Positions 1 through 10,793 of a DNA stretch of 64,000 bases are shown piece after piece. Where the stretch lies: contig CAWEGR010000007.1 in NCBI GenBank assembly GCA_963808775.1, forward strand, positions 186,001 to 250,000, in the 5' to 3' direction. The notes below the pieces were generated by a model. That model did no database searches, was not told the origin of the DNA, and saw only the letters and a list, made by a program, of their open reading frames with translations. Position 1 is the stretch's first letter. Each line of letters begins with the position of its first letter. The translations under genes were made by a program, and so were the position numbers. Source of the stretch: JACVRW01 sp963808775. Lineage in GTDB: Bacteria; Actinomycetota; Thermoleophilia; Solirubrobacterales; Thermoleophilaceae.

Positions 1-809
1 ACCTGGAAGGGCATCTCGGTCACGATGATGCGCTCCTTGCCGCGCTCCATCGGCTCGATGTGGGCGCGTCCGCGGACCACCACGCGACCGCGCCCGGTCT
101 CGTAGGCGTCGCGGATCCCGCCGTGCCCGACGATGATGCCGCCGGTGGGGAAGTCCGGGCCCTTGATGTGCTTCGTCAGGCCGCCGACGTCGATCGAAGG
201 GTCGTCGATGAAGGCGACGACCGCGTCGATCGCCTCGCGCAGGTTGTGCGGCGGGATGTTCGTGGCCATCCCGACCGCGATCCCGGATGAGCCGTTGACG
301 AGCAGGTTCGGGAAGCGCGCCGGCAGGACCAGCGGCTCCTGGCGCGACTCGTCGTAGTTCGGGCCGAACTCGACGGTGTCCGCATCGATGTCGCGCAGCA
401 TCTCGGTGGCGAGGCGCGACAGGCGGGCCTCGGTGTACCGCATCGCCGCCGGCGAGTCGTTGTCGATCGAGCCGAAGTTGCCCTGCGGGTCGATGAGCGG
501 GTAGCGCATCGCGAAGTCCTGGCCGAGGCGGACCAGGGCGTCGTAGATCGCCGAATCGCCGTGCGGGTGGTAGTTCCCCATCACGCCGCCGACGACGTTC
601 GCGCACTTGCGGTGCGGCCTCCCGGGCTGCAGCCCGGTGTCGTACATCGAGTAGAGGATGCGCCGGTGCACCGGCTTCAGGCCGTCGCGCACGTCCGGCA
701 GCGCGCGGCCCACGATCACGCTCATGGCGTAGTCGAGGTAGGAGGAGCGCATCTCCTCCTCGAGCCCGCGCGGCTCGATGTTTCCGCCTGTCAGCTGATC
801 GATGCTCAT
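1..809 (-). CDS. gyrA: DNA gyrase subunit A (N-terminal part)
   Basis: Catalytic DNA-breaking subunit of DNA gyrase, which works with GyrB as an A2B2 complex to add negative supercoils. Only about the first 269 codons are in the window; the gene runs off the left edge, so no stop codon is seen. The ATG at 807-809 reads MSIDQLTGG and is followed by the family motifs YAMSVIVGRALPD and HPHGDSAIYDALVRLGQDF (quinolone-resistance region, with the usual Ser). AAMRYTEARL carries the catalytic tyrosine. The start lies two bases after the gyrB stop, so the two genes are one transcription unit. No frameshift is visible in the part present. Confidence 0.97.
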   Translation of the reverse strand, partial: MSIDQLTGGNIEPRGLEEEMRSSYLDYAMSVIVGRALPDVRDGLKPVHRRILYSMYDTGLQPGRPHRKCANVVGGVMGNYHPHGDSAIYDALVRLGQDFAMRYPLIDPQGNFGSIDNDSPAAMRYTEARLSRLATEMLRDIDADTVEFGPNYDESRQEPLVLPARFPNLLVNGSSGIAVGMATNIPPHNLREAIDAVVAFIDDPSIDVGGLTKHIKGPDFPTGGIIVGHGGIRDAYETGRGRVVVRGRAHIEPMERGKERIIVTEMPFQ

Positions 810-811
810 CT

Positions 812-3236
<2,425 letters not shown>

Positions 3237-3424
3237 GCTGTTCCTTCCATCGTGCGGCCCGCCTGGGACCGCAGAACTCCAAGAAGAACCCCGGCGACGT
3301 GCCGCCTCGCGTCACGGGCCGGGGCGCTACATAAGACCGCTCTTGATGTTAGCAGCCTACCCCCCGCTCCGGACGCCTCTGCGGGTTACAAAATGCCCGC
3401 AAATCGCACAAAAACAGTGCGTCC

Positions 3425-3742
3425 TCAGGTACGGTTCGGCGGCGAACCGACGACAAAGCGGAGCCGGGTCACCGTGCCGGCGCCCGCGGCGGCCAGACCG
3501 GCGTTCAGGCGGGTGAGCAGATCGGGTGCCAGGAGCTCGAGCTCCTGGGCCCAGACGGCCGACTCGCAGGACACGGTGAGCACCCCCTCGCGCTCCGACG
3601 AGGGGCCCGCGAACGGCGCGAGCGCGGGGCCCGCGGCCTCCTGCCAGAGGGCCTGCGCGCGGGCCAGCAGCGTGGCCGGCTCGGCGCCGGCGAGCACGCC
3701 CTCGAGGGCGAGGGAGAGCGGCCGCGGAGCCAGGCGCCTCAT
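3425..3742 (-). CDS. DUF721 (DciA-like) protein
   Basis: A 105-aa protein of the DUF721 family, whose member DciA acts on the replicative helicase in bacteria without DnaC. The family core is visible in QALWQEAAGPALAPFAGP, followed by the basic/hydrophobic tail VSCESAVWAQELELLAPDLL. It overlaps the recF stop by four bases (ATGA), so translation is coupled. Position between recF and gyrB is standard for actinobacteria. Its 3' end contains the inverted repeat GGTTCG-N4-CGAACC at 3433-3448, which recurs elsewhere in the window. Function here is inferred from the family only. Confidence 0.85.
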   Translation of the reverse strand: MRRLAPRPLSLALEGVLAGAEPATLLARAQALWQEAAGPALAPFAGPSSEREGVLTVSCESAVWAQELELLAPDLLTRLNAGLAAAGAGTVTRLRFVVGSPPNRT

Positions 3743-4860
3743 GCCGCCGCCCGCGTCGCGGCGGGCGTGGCCGCGACCATGCCGGCCTCCACCCGGATCA
3801 GCCCGGCACGGCGCCCGCTGCCCGGCACGTGCTCTGCCTCCGTCGTCGTGATCACGGCCTGGCCTCCGTCCGAGAGGAGGCCCGCCAGCAGCTCGCGCCG
3901 CTCGGCGTCGAGCTCCGACATGACGTCGTCGAGCAGCATCAGCGGCGCGCGGCCGCGGCGCTCGCCCAGCAGCTCCCGCTCCGCGAACAGCAGGGCGAGC
4001 AGCGCCGCCCGTTGCTGTCCCTGCGAGCCATAGGAGCGCAGGGCGGCGCCGCCGAGCAGCAGCGCGACCTCGTCGCGGTGCGGCCCATGAGCGGTGAATC
4101 CGCGCTCGAGGTCGGCCTGGCGGCGCTCCCGCAGCTCCGCCGCCAGCGCCTCGGCGTCCGCCGCGGGCGAACGCGGGCGGTAGCGGATCTCGGCGGTGCC
4201 CGGGAGGCCGAGGCGGCCGGCCAGGTCAGCGAAGGGTGCGCGCAGGGCGCCGATCAGCTCCGCGCGGTTCTCCATCAGCGCGATCCCCTGGCGGGCGAGC
4301 TCCCGGTCCCAGGCATCGAGGGCGTCGGGCCCCGCGGCGCCTGCCCTGATCCGGCCGACCAGCGCGTTGCGCTGCGCGAGTGCGCGCGAATAGGCGCCCC
4401 GCGCATCCGCGCGCGAGGGCCAGAGCGCGGCCACGACCTGGTCGATGTGCGCACGGCGGCCGGACGGGGCTCCCTTCACGAGCTCGAGCCGGTCCGGCAG
4501 GAAGACGCTGACGAGCGGGCGCACCTCGACCGTCGACAGGCTGTCGACATTGCTGCCGTCGACGCGCAGGCGCTTCGCCTCGCCGGGCTCGAAGCCGACC
4601 TCGATCCGGTGCGGCTCGCCGTCCTCGCCCTCGAGGTCGAGCACCACGCGGGCCAGCGCGGAGCCGCGGCGCACCAGCTCGCGCTCGTTCGAGGTCCGCG
4701 GCGATCCGCCGGTGCAGCCGAAGTAGAGCGCCTCCAGAAGGTTCGTCTTGCCGGCGCCGTTCGGGCCGGTCACCACGGTCAGGCCGCCGTCGAACTCGAC
4801 CTCCGCGCGCTCGAGGTTGCGGAAGTCGCGCAGCTCGATGCGGCGGACCAGGGCGGCCAC
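3739..4860 (-). CDS. recF: DNA replication/repair protein RecF
   Basis: SMC-like ATPase that loads or stabilises RecA at gapped DNA and stalled forks together with RecO and RecR. The 373-aa length matches the family. MAALVRRIELRDFRNLE is followed by the Walker A motif GPNGAGKTNLLEA near residues 33-43. SYGSQGQQRAALLALLFAE is the ABC signature region, and LMLLDDVMSELD is Walker B with the D-loop. It starts four bases after the dnaN stop and overlaps the DUF721 start, so it sits inside one minus-strand operon. Confidence 0.95.
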   Translation of the reverse strand: MAALVRRIELRDFRNLERAEVEFDGGLTVVTGPNGAGKTNLLEALYFGCTGGSPRTSNERELVRRGSALARVVLDLEGEDGEPHRIEVGFEPGEAKRLRVDGSNVDSLSTVEVRPLVSVFLPDRLELVKGAPSGRRAHIDQVVAALWPSRADARGAYSRALAQRNALVGRIRAGAAGPDALDAWDRELARQGIALMENRAELIGALRAPFADLAGRLGLPGTAEIRYRPRSPAADAEALAAELRERRQADLERGFTAHGPHRDEVALLLGGAALRSYGSQGQQRAALLALLFAERELLGERRGRAPLMLLDDVMSELDAERRELLAGLLSDGGQAVITTTEAEHVPGSGRRAGLIRVEAGMVAATPAATRAAA

Positions 4861-4864
4861 CCGC

Positions 4865-5974
4865 CTACACGTTCAGGCGAATCGGCATCACGAGGTAGCG
4901 GAAGCCCTCCTCGTCGCCCGACTCGATCAGGCCGGGCCGCAGTGGGCTGATCAGCTTCAGCACGAGCTCCTCCGATTCGGCGATCTCGAGCCCGTCGCGG
5001 AAGAACTCCGGGTTGAAGCCGATCTCGAGCTCCTCGCCCGCGAACGGGATCGGGAGCGACTCGCTCGCCTCGCCGACGTCGGGCGTCTGGGCCGAGACGT
5101 CGAGCACGCCCTCCGAGAAGCGCAGCCGCAGCGGAGCGTTCTTCTGCGCGAGCAGCCCGACGCGGCGCACGACCTCGGCGAGCTCCTCGCGGTTCACGCG
5201 CAGCTCGTGCTCGTAGGACTCGGGCAGAAGCTGCTGGTAGTTCGGGAAGCGGCCCTCGACGAGGCGCGACGACAGCACGACCTCGCCCACGGTGAAGACC
5301 ACCTGGTTCTCGAGTGCGGCGACGGCGATGCTCTCGGCGCCGCTGGCGGTCGCGATCCGGCCGAGCTCCTGCAGCGTGCGGGCCGGCACGTTCGCCTCGA
5401 GGTCGCCGCTGAGGGGCGCGCCGAGCGACGTCTCCTTGACGCTGAGGCGATACGAGTCGGTCGCGACCATGCGCAGGTCGCTGCCGCTGGCGGTCACGAG
5501 GACGCCGGTCAGGTGCGGGCGCGTCTCGTCACGCGAGGCGGCGCGGGCGACGCGGGCGATCGTGTCGACGAACGCCTCGGAAGGGACGCTCAGCCCGCCC
5601 TCGGCCGGGGCCTCGGGCAGCTTCGGGAAGTCCTCCGTCGGCAGCGTGCGCAGGTGGAAGCTCGACGGTCCGCTGACCACCTCCACGTCGCCGTGCGAGC
5701 TGCGGTACTCGAGCGTGACGTCGTCCTTCGGGAGCGAGCGCACCACGTCGAGCAGCAGCCGGCCGGGCACCACGGCCTGACCGTCGGCGGTCTCGCGCGC
5801 CTCGAGCGAGACACGCACGCCGAGCTCCATGTCCGTGGCCTGGAGCTCCGCGGAGTCGCCCTCGACGCGGATCAGGACTCCGGAGAGGGTCGGGGTGACG
5901 CTGCGGGTGGAGGCGCCGCGCACGGCCACGCCGAGCCGGGCGAGGAGCGTTTCACGGGAAACGGTGAGCTTCAA
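4865..5974 (-). CDS. dnaN: DNA polymerase III sliding clamp (beta subunit)
   Basis: Ring-shaped processivity clamp of DNA polymerase III. The start is placed at TTG 5974 because the translation LKLTVSRETLLARLG matches the usual clamp N-terminus (MKxTVSRExLL); the frame stays open upstream to 6052 but reads nothing familiar. Three clamp domains follow, and the protein ends GFRYLVMPIRLNV, typical of the family (369 aa). No good Shine-Dalgarno precedes the TTG. The codons for VSRET (GTT TCC CGT GAA ACG) are unusual for this genome and create a near-perfect parS site. It is transcribed with recF. Confidence 0.95.
   Translation of the reverse strand: MKLTVSRETLLARLGVAVRGASTRSVTPTLSGVLIRVEGDSAELQATDMELGVRVSLEARETADGQAVVPGRLLLDVVRSLPKDDVTLEYRSSHGDVEVVSGPSSFHLRTLPTEDFPKLPEAPAEGGLSVPSEAFVDTIARVARAASRDETRPHLTGVLVTASGSDLRMVATDSYRLSVKETSLGAPLSGDLEANVPARTLQELGRIATASGAESIAVAALENQVVFTVGEVVLSSRLVEGRFPNYQQLLPESYEHELRVNREELAEVVRRVGLLAQKNAPLRLRFSEGVLDVSAQTPDVGEASESLPIPFAGEELEIGFNPEFFRDGLEIAESEELVLKLISPLRPGLIESGDEEGFRYLVMPIRLNV
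5949..5962. promoter_or_regulatory. Candidate parS centromere site within dnaN
   Basis: GTTTCACGGGAAAC differs by one base from the conserved 14-bp parS core GTTTCACGTGAAAC bound by ParB. It lies inside the first codons of dnaN, a few kilobases from parA-parB, which is where parS sites usually cluster. The codons involved are rare in this genome, suggesting selection on the DNA itself. ParB binding has not been shown; only sequence similarity supports it. Confidence 0.6.
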
Positions 5975-6098
5975 CTGGAGCTGCCTATCTGAATAGAGGT
6001 AATTGGGCCTGTCCGGATGTTCACATGGGCCCCGAGCCCGCTCGTGGAGCAAAATGGGGCTGTGGCCGAACTGTTCATTCTTCCACCCCCGCCGGTCA
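5975..6098. other. dnaA-dnaN intergenic region, possible origin
   Basis: A 124-bp spacer at the place where actinobacterial origins often lie. It is somewhat AT-richer around 5987-6010. One weak DnaA-box-like sequence is visible, ATGTTCACA at 6017-6025. I see no cluster of TTATCCACA or TTGTCCACA boxes here, in the dnaA-rpmH gap (7434-7651) or in the gyrB upstream gap, so the exact origin is not resolved. Confidence 0.35.
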
Positions 6099-7433
6099 TC
6101 AAACGCGCCGCCCGAGACGGCTGCGCAGTTTGTCGACCGACTCGCGCACAGCCGGATCGCTGTGCAGCGACGCGCTGACGCGGTTGACCGCGTGCAGCAC
6201 CGTCGTGTGGCTGCGGTCGCCCATCCCGCGCCCGATCTCGGGCAGGCTGTGGTCCGTCAGCTCGCGCGCGAGGTACATGGCGACCTGGCGCGCCATCGCG
6301 ACAGGCGGCCGGCGATCGCGCGCGAGGAGGTCCTTACGTTCGACCCCGAACTCGGTCGCCGCGGCGTCGAGGATCTCGCCGATCCCGCACGTCTCGGTGC
6401 CCGTGTCCGAGCCGAGCCGGCGCAGGACGTGGCGCACGAGCCCGGGCGTCGGCTCCTCGCCCTTCAGCGACGCGTAGGCGACCACGCGGATCAGGGCGCC
6501 CTCGAGCGAGCGCACGCTCGTGGTCAGACGCCCGGCGATCTCGTCGAGCACCGCGGGCGGGACGTCCACCCCGTCGAGAGCGGCGCGCTTCGACGAGGAT
6601 CGCCCGGCGGACGTCGGGCGCCGGGGGCCTCGAGCTCGACCACGAGCCCGGACCGGAAGCGCTCCGTCAGCCGTGCCTCGAGGCCGGGGATCTCCTCGGG
6701 CGGCCTGTCCGAGGTCATCACGAGCTGCCGGCCGGTCTCGAGCAGGGAGTTGAACGTATGGAAGAACTCCTCGCGCGTCTTTGCCCTGCCGGCGAGGAAC
6801 TGGACGTCGTCGATCAGGAGCACGTCGGCGGCGCGGAAGCCCTCCTTGAAGCGCGAGGTCCGCCGCGACCGCACGGCCTCCACGAACTCGCTCGTGAACT
6901 CCTCGATCGTCGCGTAGCGGACGGTGAGCCCGCCGGCGAAGCGCTCGACGTAGTTGCCGATGGCGTGCAGGAGGTGCGTCTTGCCGATTCCGGGCGACCC
7001 GTGCAGGAAGAGCGGGTTGTAGGAGTGGCCGGGCAGCTCGGCCGCGGCCAGCGCTGCCGCGTGGGCGAAGTGGTTGCTGCCGCCGATCACGAACCCCTCG
7101 AAGGTGTACCTGGGGTTGAGCCCGCCCGTGCGCGGGGGGGCCGGCGCCGGCCGGTTCCTCAGCCGGCTCCTCGTCCGGCGCCCGCCAGCCGGCGCCCACG
7201 ACCTCGACCGTGGCCTGAGGGTCGAAGGCCGAGCGCGCGGCGCGGCGCAGGAGCGGCAGGTAGCGCTCTCCGACGGACGTGCGGATGTGCTCGGGCGCGC
7301 GCACGTAGAGGGTGCGGCCGCGGACGGCTGCCAGGCCGAGCGGCTCGATCCAGATGTGGAACTTGAAGTCCGGCGTGGTGCGCCGCAGCTCCTCGCGGAT
7401 GTCGTCCCAGATGAGATCCGGTTGTGCGGGCAA
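6099..7433 (-). CDS. dnaA: Chromosomal replication initiator DnaA (frameshifted)
   Basis: AAA+ initiator that binds DnaA boxes and opens the origin. The domain I start LIWDDIREELRRTTPDFKF is clear. The start is placed at TTG 7433; an AGGAGG lies 13 bases upstream, so a nearby CTG is also possible. Domain III (GSPGIGKTHLLHAIGNYV, Walker A; ADVLLIDDVQFLAG, Walker B) is in a second frame, and domain IV (DRSHTTVLHAVNRV) is back in the first. One break is at a run of seven G at 7134-7140. The other one or two lie at about 6593-6640, where PDVRRAILV and then KRAALDGVDVPP fall in different frames. An essential gene with this pattern points to sequence errors. Confidence 0.92.
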   Translation of the reverse strand: MPAQPDLIWDDIREELRRTTPDFKFHIWIEPLGLAAVRGRTLYVRAPEHIRTSVGERYLPLLRRAARSAFDPQATVEVVGAGWRAPDEEPAEEPAGAGPPAHGRAQPQVHLRGVRDRRQQPLRPRGSAGRGRAARPLLQPALPARVARNRQDAPPARHRQLRRALRRRAHRPLRDDRGVHERVRGGRAVAADLALQGGLPRRRRAPDRRRPVPRRQGKDARGVLPYVQLPARDRPAARDDLGQAARGDPRPRGTADGALPVRARGRARGPRRPTSAGRSSSKRAALDGVDVPPAVLDEIAGRLTTSVRSLEGALIRVVAYASLKGEEPTPGLVRHVLRRLGSDTGTETCGIGEILDAAATEFGVERKDLLARDRRPPVAMARQVAMYLARELTDHSLPEIGRGMGDRSHTTVLHAVNRVSASLHSDPAVRESVDKLRSRLGRRV

Positions 7434-7651
7434 GGGCAGTCGCGACCCTCCTCGGGGTCCTGGCGATGGGTGCGCTGAAAGGGGAAGGAACTGGCGGGAC
7501 GGAGGCCCCACTGCCCTCGGCGCGCCGAATATACACCCGGTGCTCAGAGCCCCGCGCCGGCCGCCCGGAGGGGACACGCAAAACGCGAAAAAAGCGTGAA
7601 GGCATGGCCTCCCGGCGACCGGGAGCGCGTCCTGTACCCTCACCCTTCCCG

Positions 7652-7786
7652 ATGAAGCGCACGTATCAGCCCAAGAAGCGCAAGCGCGCCCGCACCCACG
7701 GGTTCCGCGCGCGCATGTCCACTCGCGCCGGGCGGAAGCTTCTGAAGCGCCGCCGGGACAAGGGCCGCAAGCGGCTCACCCCGTAG
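7652..7786 (+). CDS. rpmH: 50S ribosomal protein L34
   Basis: Smallest large-subunit ribosomal protein. The 44 residues start MKRTYQPKKRKRARTHGF and contain the family signature, ending LKRRRDKGRKRLTP. The length is exactly typical. It diverges from dnaA and leads the rnpA-yidD-yidC series, the usual arrangement beside oriC. Its promoter must lie in the 218 bp between it and dnaA; no clear -35/-10 pair stands out to me. Confidence 0.97.
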   Translation: MKRTYQPKKRKRARTHGFRARMSTRAGRKLLKRRRDKGRKRLTP

Positions 7787-7791
7787 CCCCG

Positions 7792-8176
7792 ATGGCCGAC
7801 CGAGCGCGCCGAAAGCGCCGCCGGCTCTCACGCAGCGGCGAGTTCGAGCGCGTCTATCGTGAGGGCCGCTCGCACGCGAGCCGGCACCTCGTGGTCTACG
7901 CGTTCCCGCGCTCGGAGGACGACGGCGACCCGCGGCTCGGCATCTCGGTCGGGCCGAAAGCTCGGTGGCGCGGTCGAGCGGACGCGCATGAAGCGCCTGC
8001 TGCGCGAGGCCTTCTGGGCGATCTCGGACGCGCTCCCCGACGGCTACGACTTCGTGATCGTCGCTCGCCCGGCCGCGGGCGAGCTGGCGGAGTCCGGCGG
8101 CGAGCCGGCGATCGAGGCGGCGCTCCGCTCCGTGCTCGAGGAGGCCGGCCTGGCCGCCGGGAGCGAGCCGCGATGA
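7792..8176 (+). CDS. rnpA: Ribonuclease P protein component (one frameshift)
   Basis: Protein cofactor of RNase P, which trims the 5' leader of pre-tRNA. The N-terminus MADRARRKRRRLSRSGEFER and the segment DPRLGISVG are in one frame. The diagnostic RNR-type motif RKLGGAVERTRMKRLLREAF and the C-terminus are one frame over, so a one-base error lies at about 7950-7962. Joined, the protein is about 127 aa, normal for RnpA. The first frame runs on into yidD, so uncorrected it looks like a spurious RnpA-YidD fusion. It starts five bases after the rpmH stop. Confidence 0.92.
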
Positions 8177-8424
8177 GGGCCGTGGGCTCGTTCGTGACCG
8201 CGCCGATCCGGCTCTACCAGCGCGCGATCTCGCCCGGCCTGCCGGCGCGCTGCAAGTACTATCCGACCTGCTCGCACTACGCCGTGGACGCGGTTCGCAG
8301 CTACGGTGTCCTGCGCGGAGTCGTCCTCGCCGCCTGGCGGTTGCTGCGCTGCAACCCCTGGAGTCACGGCGGCGTCGACTTCGTGGCGGACCAGAGGCTC
8401 TTCCGCCCGCGGCCGCCGCGCTAG
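8173..8424 (+). CDS. yidD: Membrane protein insertion efficiency factor YidD
   Basis: Small membrane-associated protein thought to assist YidC-dependent insertion. The 83 residues contain the family motif YQRAISPGLPARCKYYPTCS and end with LLRCNPWSHGGVD plus a short tail. Its ATG overlaps the rnpA stop as ATGA, so the separate start at 8173 is preferred over the longer open frame that begins inside rnpA. Confidence 0.93.
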   Translation: MRAVGSFVTAPIRLYQRAISPGLPARCKYYPTCSHYAVDAVRSYGVLRGVVLAAWRLLRCNPWSHGGVDFVADQRLFRPRPPR

Positions 8425-8427
8425 CCC

Positions 8428-9306
8428 ATGTTCATAGCCAACGTCCTCCAGCCCCTCATCGACGCCTGCCAGTGGATCCTGGAGTTCTGGCACGACCTCA
8501 TCGGGGACTTCGAGGGGTCCTGGGGCTGGTCGATCATCCTGCTGACCTTCACGGTCCGGATCGCGATCCTGCCGCTCACGTTCAAGGGCGTGAAGTCGAT
8601 GCAGCGGCTGCAGACGCTGCAGCCCGAGATCAAGAAGATCCAGGCGCGCTACAAGGATGACAAGCAGCGCATGAACCAGGAGGTCATGGCCTTCTACCAG
8701 CGCGAGAAGGTCAACCCGCTCGGATCGTGCATGCCGCTGCTGCTGCAGATCCCGTTCTTCATCTCGCTCTTCTACCTGCTGCGCTCGGACGAGTTCAAGG
8801 CGGACATCGAGGGGAACGAGAGCTTCTTCTTCATCACGGACCTCGCCGACAAGGCGACGGGAAGCGTCCTCGTCGTCCTGATCGTGCTCTACGTGGGAAC
8901 GCAGCTCGCGGCGAGCGCCGTGACGGCATTCAGCGCCGATCCGATGCAGCGCCGCATCATGCTCGCGCTGCCCTTCGTCTTCGTCGTCTTCATCATCAAC
9001 TTCGAGGCCGGCCTGATCCTCTACTGGATCACGACGAACGTGTGGACGATCGGCCAGCAGCTGCTGGTGAAGAAGCTCTACCCGAAGCCGGTGCTCGACG
9101 CGGAGGCCGCGCAGGACAAGGCGGGATCGGCTCCTGCCCGCGGCAAGCCGCCGCCGACCGTGATGGCCGCGACCGGCGACGGCGGCGGCGGCAATGGCGA
9201 CAAGAGCGGCGGGAAGCCCGCGGCGAGCGGTGCGAACAGCGCTCCCGCGAAGGCCCCGCCGGCCTCGCCCCGCAAGCGCAAGAAGCGCTCGGGGCGGCGG
9301 CGCTAG
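8428..9306 (+). CDS. yidC: Membrane protein insertase YidC
   Basis: Oxa1/YidC-family insertase that places proteins into the cytoplasmic membrane, alone or with SecYEG. The 292-aa protein is the short Gram-positive form. It has membrane segments at about residues 30-50 (WSIILLTFTVRIAILPLTF), 100-118, 145-170 and 185-220, and the cytoplasmic hairpin PEIKKIQARYKDDKQRM. The C-terminal tail after residue 235 is Gly/Ala/Pro-rich and ends in a strongly basic stretch (PRKRKKRSGRRR), which may contact the ribosome. It follows yidD by three bases. Confidence 0.95.
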   Translation: MFIANVLQPLIDACQWILEFWHDLIGDFEGSWGWSIILLTFTVRIAILPLTFKGVKSMQRLQTLQPEIKKIQARYKDDKQRMNQEVMAFYQREKVNPLGSCMPLLLQIPFFISLFYLLRSDEFKADIEGNESFFFITDLADKATGSVLVVLIVLYVGTQLAASAVTAFSADPMQRRIMLALPFVFVVFIINFEAGLILYWITTNVWTIGQQLLVKKLYPKPVLDAEAAQDKAGSAPARGKPPPTVMAATGDGGGGNGDKSGGKPAASGANSAPAKAPPASPRKRKKRSGRRR

Positions 9307-9315
9307 GCGGCGGCG

Positions 9316-10005
9316 ATGGCGGACGACGCGCCGACACCCGAGGAGCTCGAGGCAGAGGCCGAGGGCGAGACGCTCGGCGAGGCCAAGTGGGCGGCGATGA
9401 AGGCGCTCGAGCCGCGCTATCCGGGCATCAGCGCGGAGACCGTGGCCTTCGAGGTGCTCGCGGAGCCTGAGGACGGGCGCCCCGCGCGCGTGCGGGCGCA
9501 GGTGGACCACGACGCCTGGCGGGCCGAGGCTGAGCGGCTCCCGGTCGAGCCGGCGGAGCGGGTCCGCGCCATCGTGGCGCGCGTGGTGCATGCGCTCGGG
9601 CTGCGCGCGACGGTCGACATCGACGAGACCGAGGACGAGATCCGCGCGACCGTCAACGGAGACGACCTCGGGCTCCTGATCGGCAAGCACGGGACGACGA
9701 TCGACGCGCTCCAGCACCTCACGTTCCGCGCCGCCTTCCTGGGCTCGGCCGACCGGAAGCAGGTCGTGGTCGACGCCGCCGGCTACCGCGAGCGGCGCGA
9801 GACCGCCCTGCACCGCATGGCCGACCGGGCGGCATCGGAGGCGCTCGGGTATGGGCGCCCGGTCGAGCTCGAGCCGATGCGCGCCACCGAGCGCAAGATC
9901 GTGCACACGTACCTGAGCGAGCGCTCGGACGTCGAGACCCACAGCGAGGGGGACGAGCCGGACCGGCGGCTCGTCGTCACGCCCTCGCGCGGCATCCCGG
10001 GTTGA
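9316..10005 (+). CDS. jag: RNA-binding protein Jag/KhpB
   Basis: Single-stranded nucleic-acid-binding protein of the Jag (KhpB/EloR) family, often coupled to YidC and linked to cell elongation. The N-terminal 50 residues are acidic and only weakly Jag-N-like. A KH domain follows with GLLIGKHGTTIDALQHLT near residues 118-135. The R3H domain carries EPMRATERKIVHTYL near residues 188-205. It lies nine bases after yidC, and its stop overlaps the rsmG start. Confidence 0.93.
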   Translation: MADDAPTPEELEAEAEGETLGEAKWAAMKALEPRYPGISAETVAFEVLAEPEDGRPARVRAQVDHDAWRAEAERLPVEPAERVRAIVARVVHALGLRATVDIDETEDEIRATVNGDDLGLLIGKHGTTIDALQHLTFRAAFLGSADRKQVVVDAAGYRERRETALHRMADRAASEALGYGRPVELEPMRATERKIVHTYLSERSDVETHSEGDEPDRRLVVTPSRGIPG

Positions 10006-10715
10006 TCCCCGGGCTCGACGCCCTCGCAGAGCGTCACGGCCTGCCCGAGGCGGCGGTGGGCCAGCTCGAACGGTTGCTGTCCGCGCTCGCCGCCGAGCCC
10101 GATCCGCACACCTCGATCTCGGACCCTCAGGCCGCGGTCGAGGCTCACGTGGCGGACTCGCTTTGTGCGATGGAGCTCGAGGAAGTCCGCAACGTGCGGG
10201 CGCTGTGCGACGTGGGTGCGGGCGCCGGCTTCCCCGGCCTCGTCCTCGCCGTCGCGAACCCTCAGGCTCGAGTCGACCTACTGGAGTCCGCGGGCCGCAA
10301 GTCGGCGCTGATCGCGCGGCTCGCGCAGGAGGCGGCGATCGACAACGCCCGGGCCGTCACCGCGCGCGCCGAGGAGTGGGCGGCGCGGCCCGCGGCGCTC
10401 GGGGGAGGGGCGGAGGCCTACGACGTCGTCACGGTGCGCGCCGTGGCCGAGCTGGCGGTGCTGGTCGAGTACGCCGCGCCGCTGCTGCGCGAGGGCGGCG
10501 TGCTCGTGGCGTGGAAGGGGGCGCGCTCCGAGGAGGAGGAGCAGGCCGGCGCGCGCGCCGCGGAGCGCCTCGGGATGGGCGCCGGCGAGGTGCGGCGGGT
10601 CGTCCCATTCGAGGGCGCGCGCAACCGCCATCTGCACGTGTTCCGCAAGGAGGCGCCGACCCCCGGCGGGTTCCCGCGCCGGCCCGGCATGGCCCGCAAG
10701 CGCCCGCTCGGCTGA
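10002..10715 (+). CDS. rsmG: 16S rRNA m7G527 methyltransferase RsmG
   Basis: SAM-dependent methyltransferase (GidB) that modifies G527 of 16S rRNA; loss is linked to low-level streptomycin resistance in other bacteria. The SAM motif DVGAGAGFPGLVLA is at about residues 69-82, and AVAELAVLVEYAAPLL follows as in the family. The TTG start overlaps the jag stop (TTGA). The C-terminal 25 residues, rich in Pro/Arg/Gly, extend beyond the core fold. Gene order jag-rsmG-parA is standard. Confidence 0.93.
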   Translation: MIPGLDALAERHGLPEAAVGQLERLLSALAAEPDPHTSISDPQAAVEAHVADSLCAMELEEVRNVRALCDVGAGAGFPGLVLAVANPQARVDLLESAGRKSALIARLAQEAAIDNARAVTARAEEWAARPAALGGGAEAYDVVTVRAVAELAVLVEYAAPLLREGGVLVAWKGARSEEEEQAGARAAERLGMGAGEVRRVVPFEGARNRHLHVFRKEAPTPGGFPRRPGMARKRPLG

Positions 10716-10725
10716 GCGCGAGGAG

Positions 10726-10741
10726 GGTTCGCCCGCGAACC
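10726..10741. promoter_or_regulatory. Inverted repeat GGTTCG-N4-CGAACC upstream of parA
   Basis: A perfect 6-bp inverted repeat with a 4-base spacer (7-bp arms if the spacer is read as two bases) sits just after rsmG and 53 bases before parA. The same arms and spacing occur at 3433-3448, and with a 5-base spacer at 56632-56648. It could be a protein-binding site or a weak terminator stem; no T-run follows. Confidence 0.35.
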
Positions 10742-10793
10742 GTCGAAGACCGAGGGGTTCCGACCGGACCGCGCCGTACGGTGCGGAAACGCC

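Noticed and set aside
7792..8424. RnpA-YidD fusion protein
   Set aside because: The fused frame arises from a one-base error in rnpA; the intact RnpA C-terminus is in the next frame and yidD has its own ATGA start.
8044..9942. Long minus-strand open frame (632 codons) across rnpA-yidD-yidC-jag
   Set aside because: It crosses several well-supported plus-strand genes and has no domain-like sequence.
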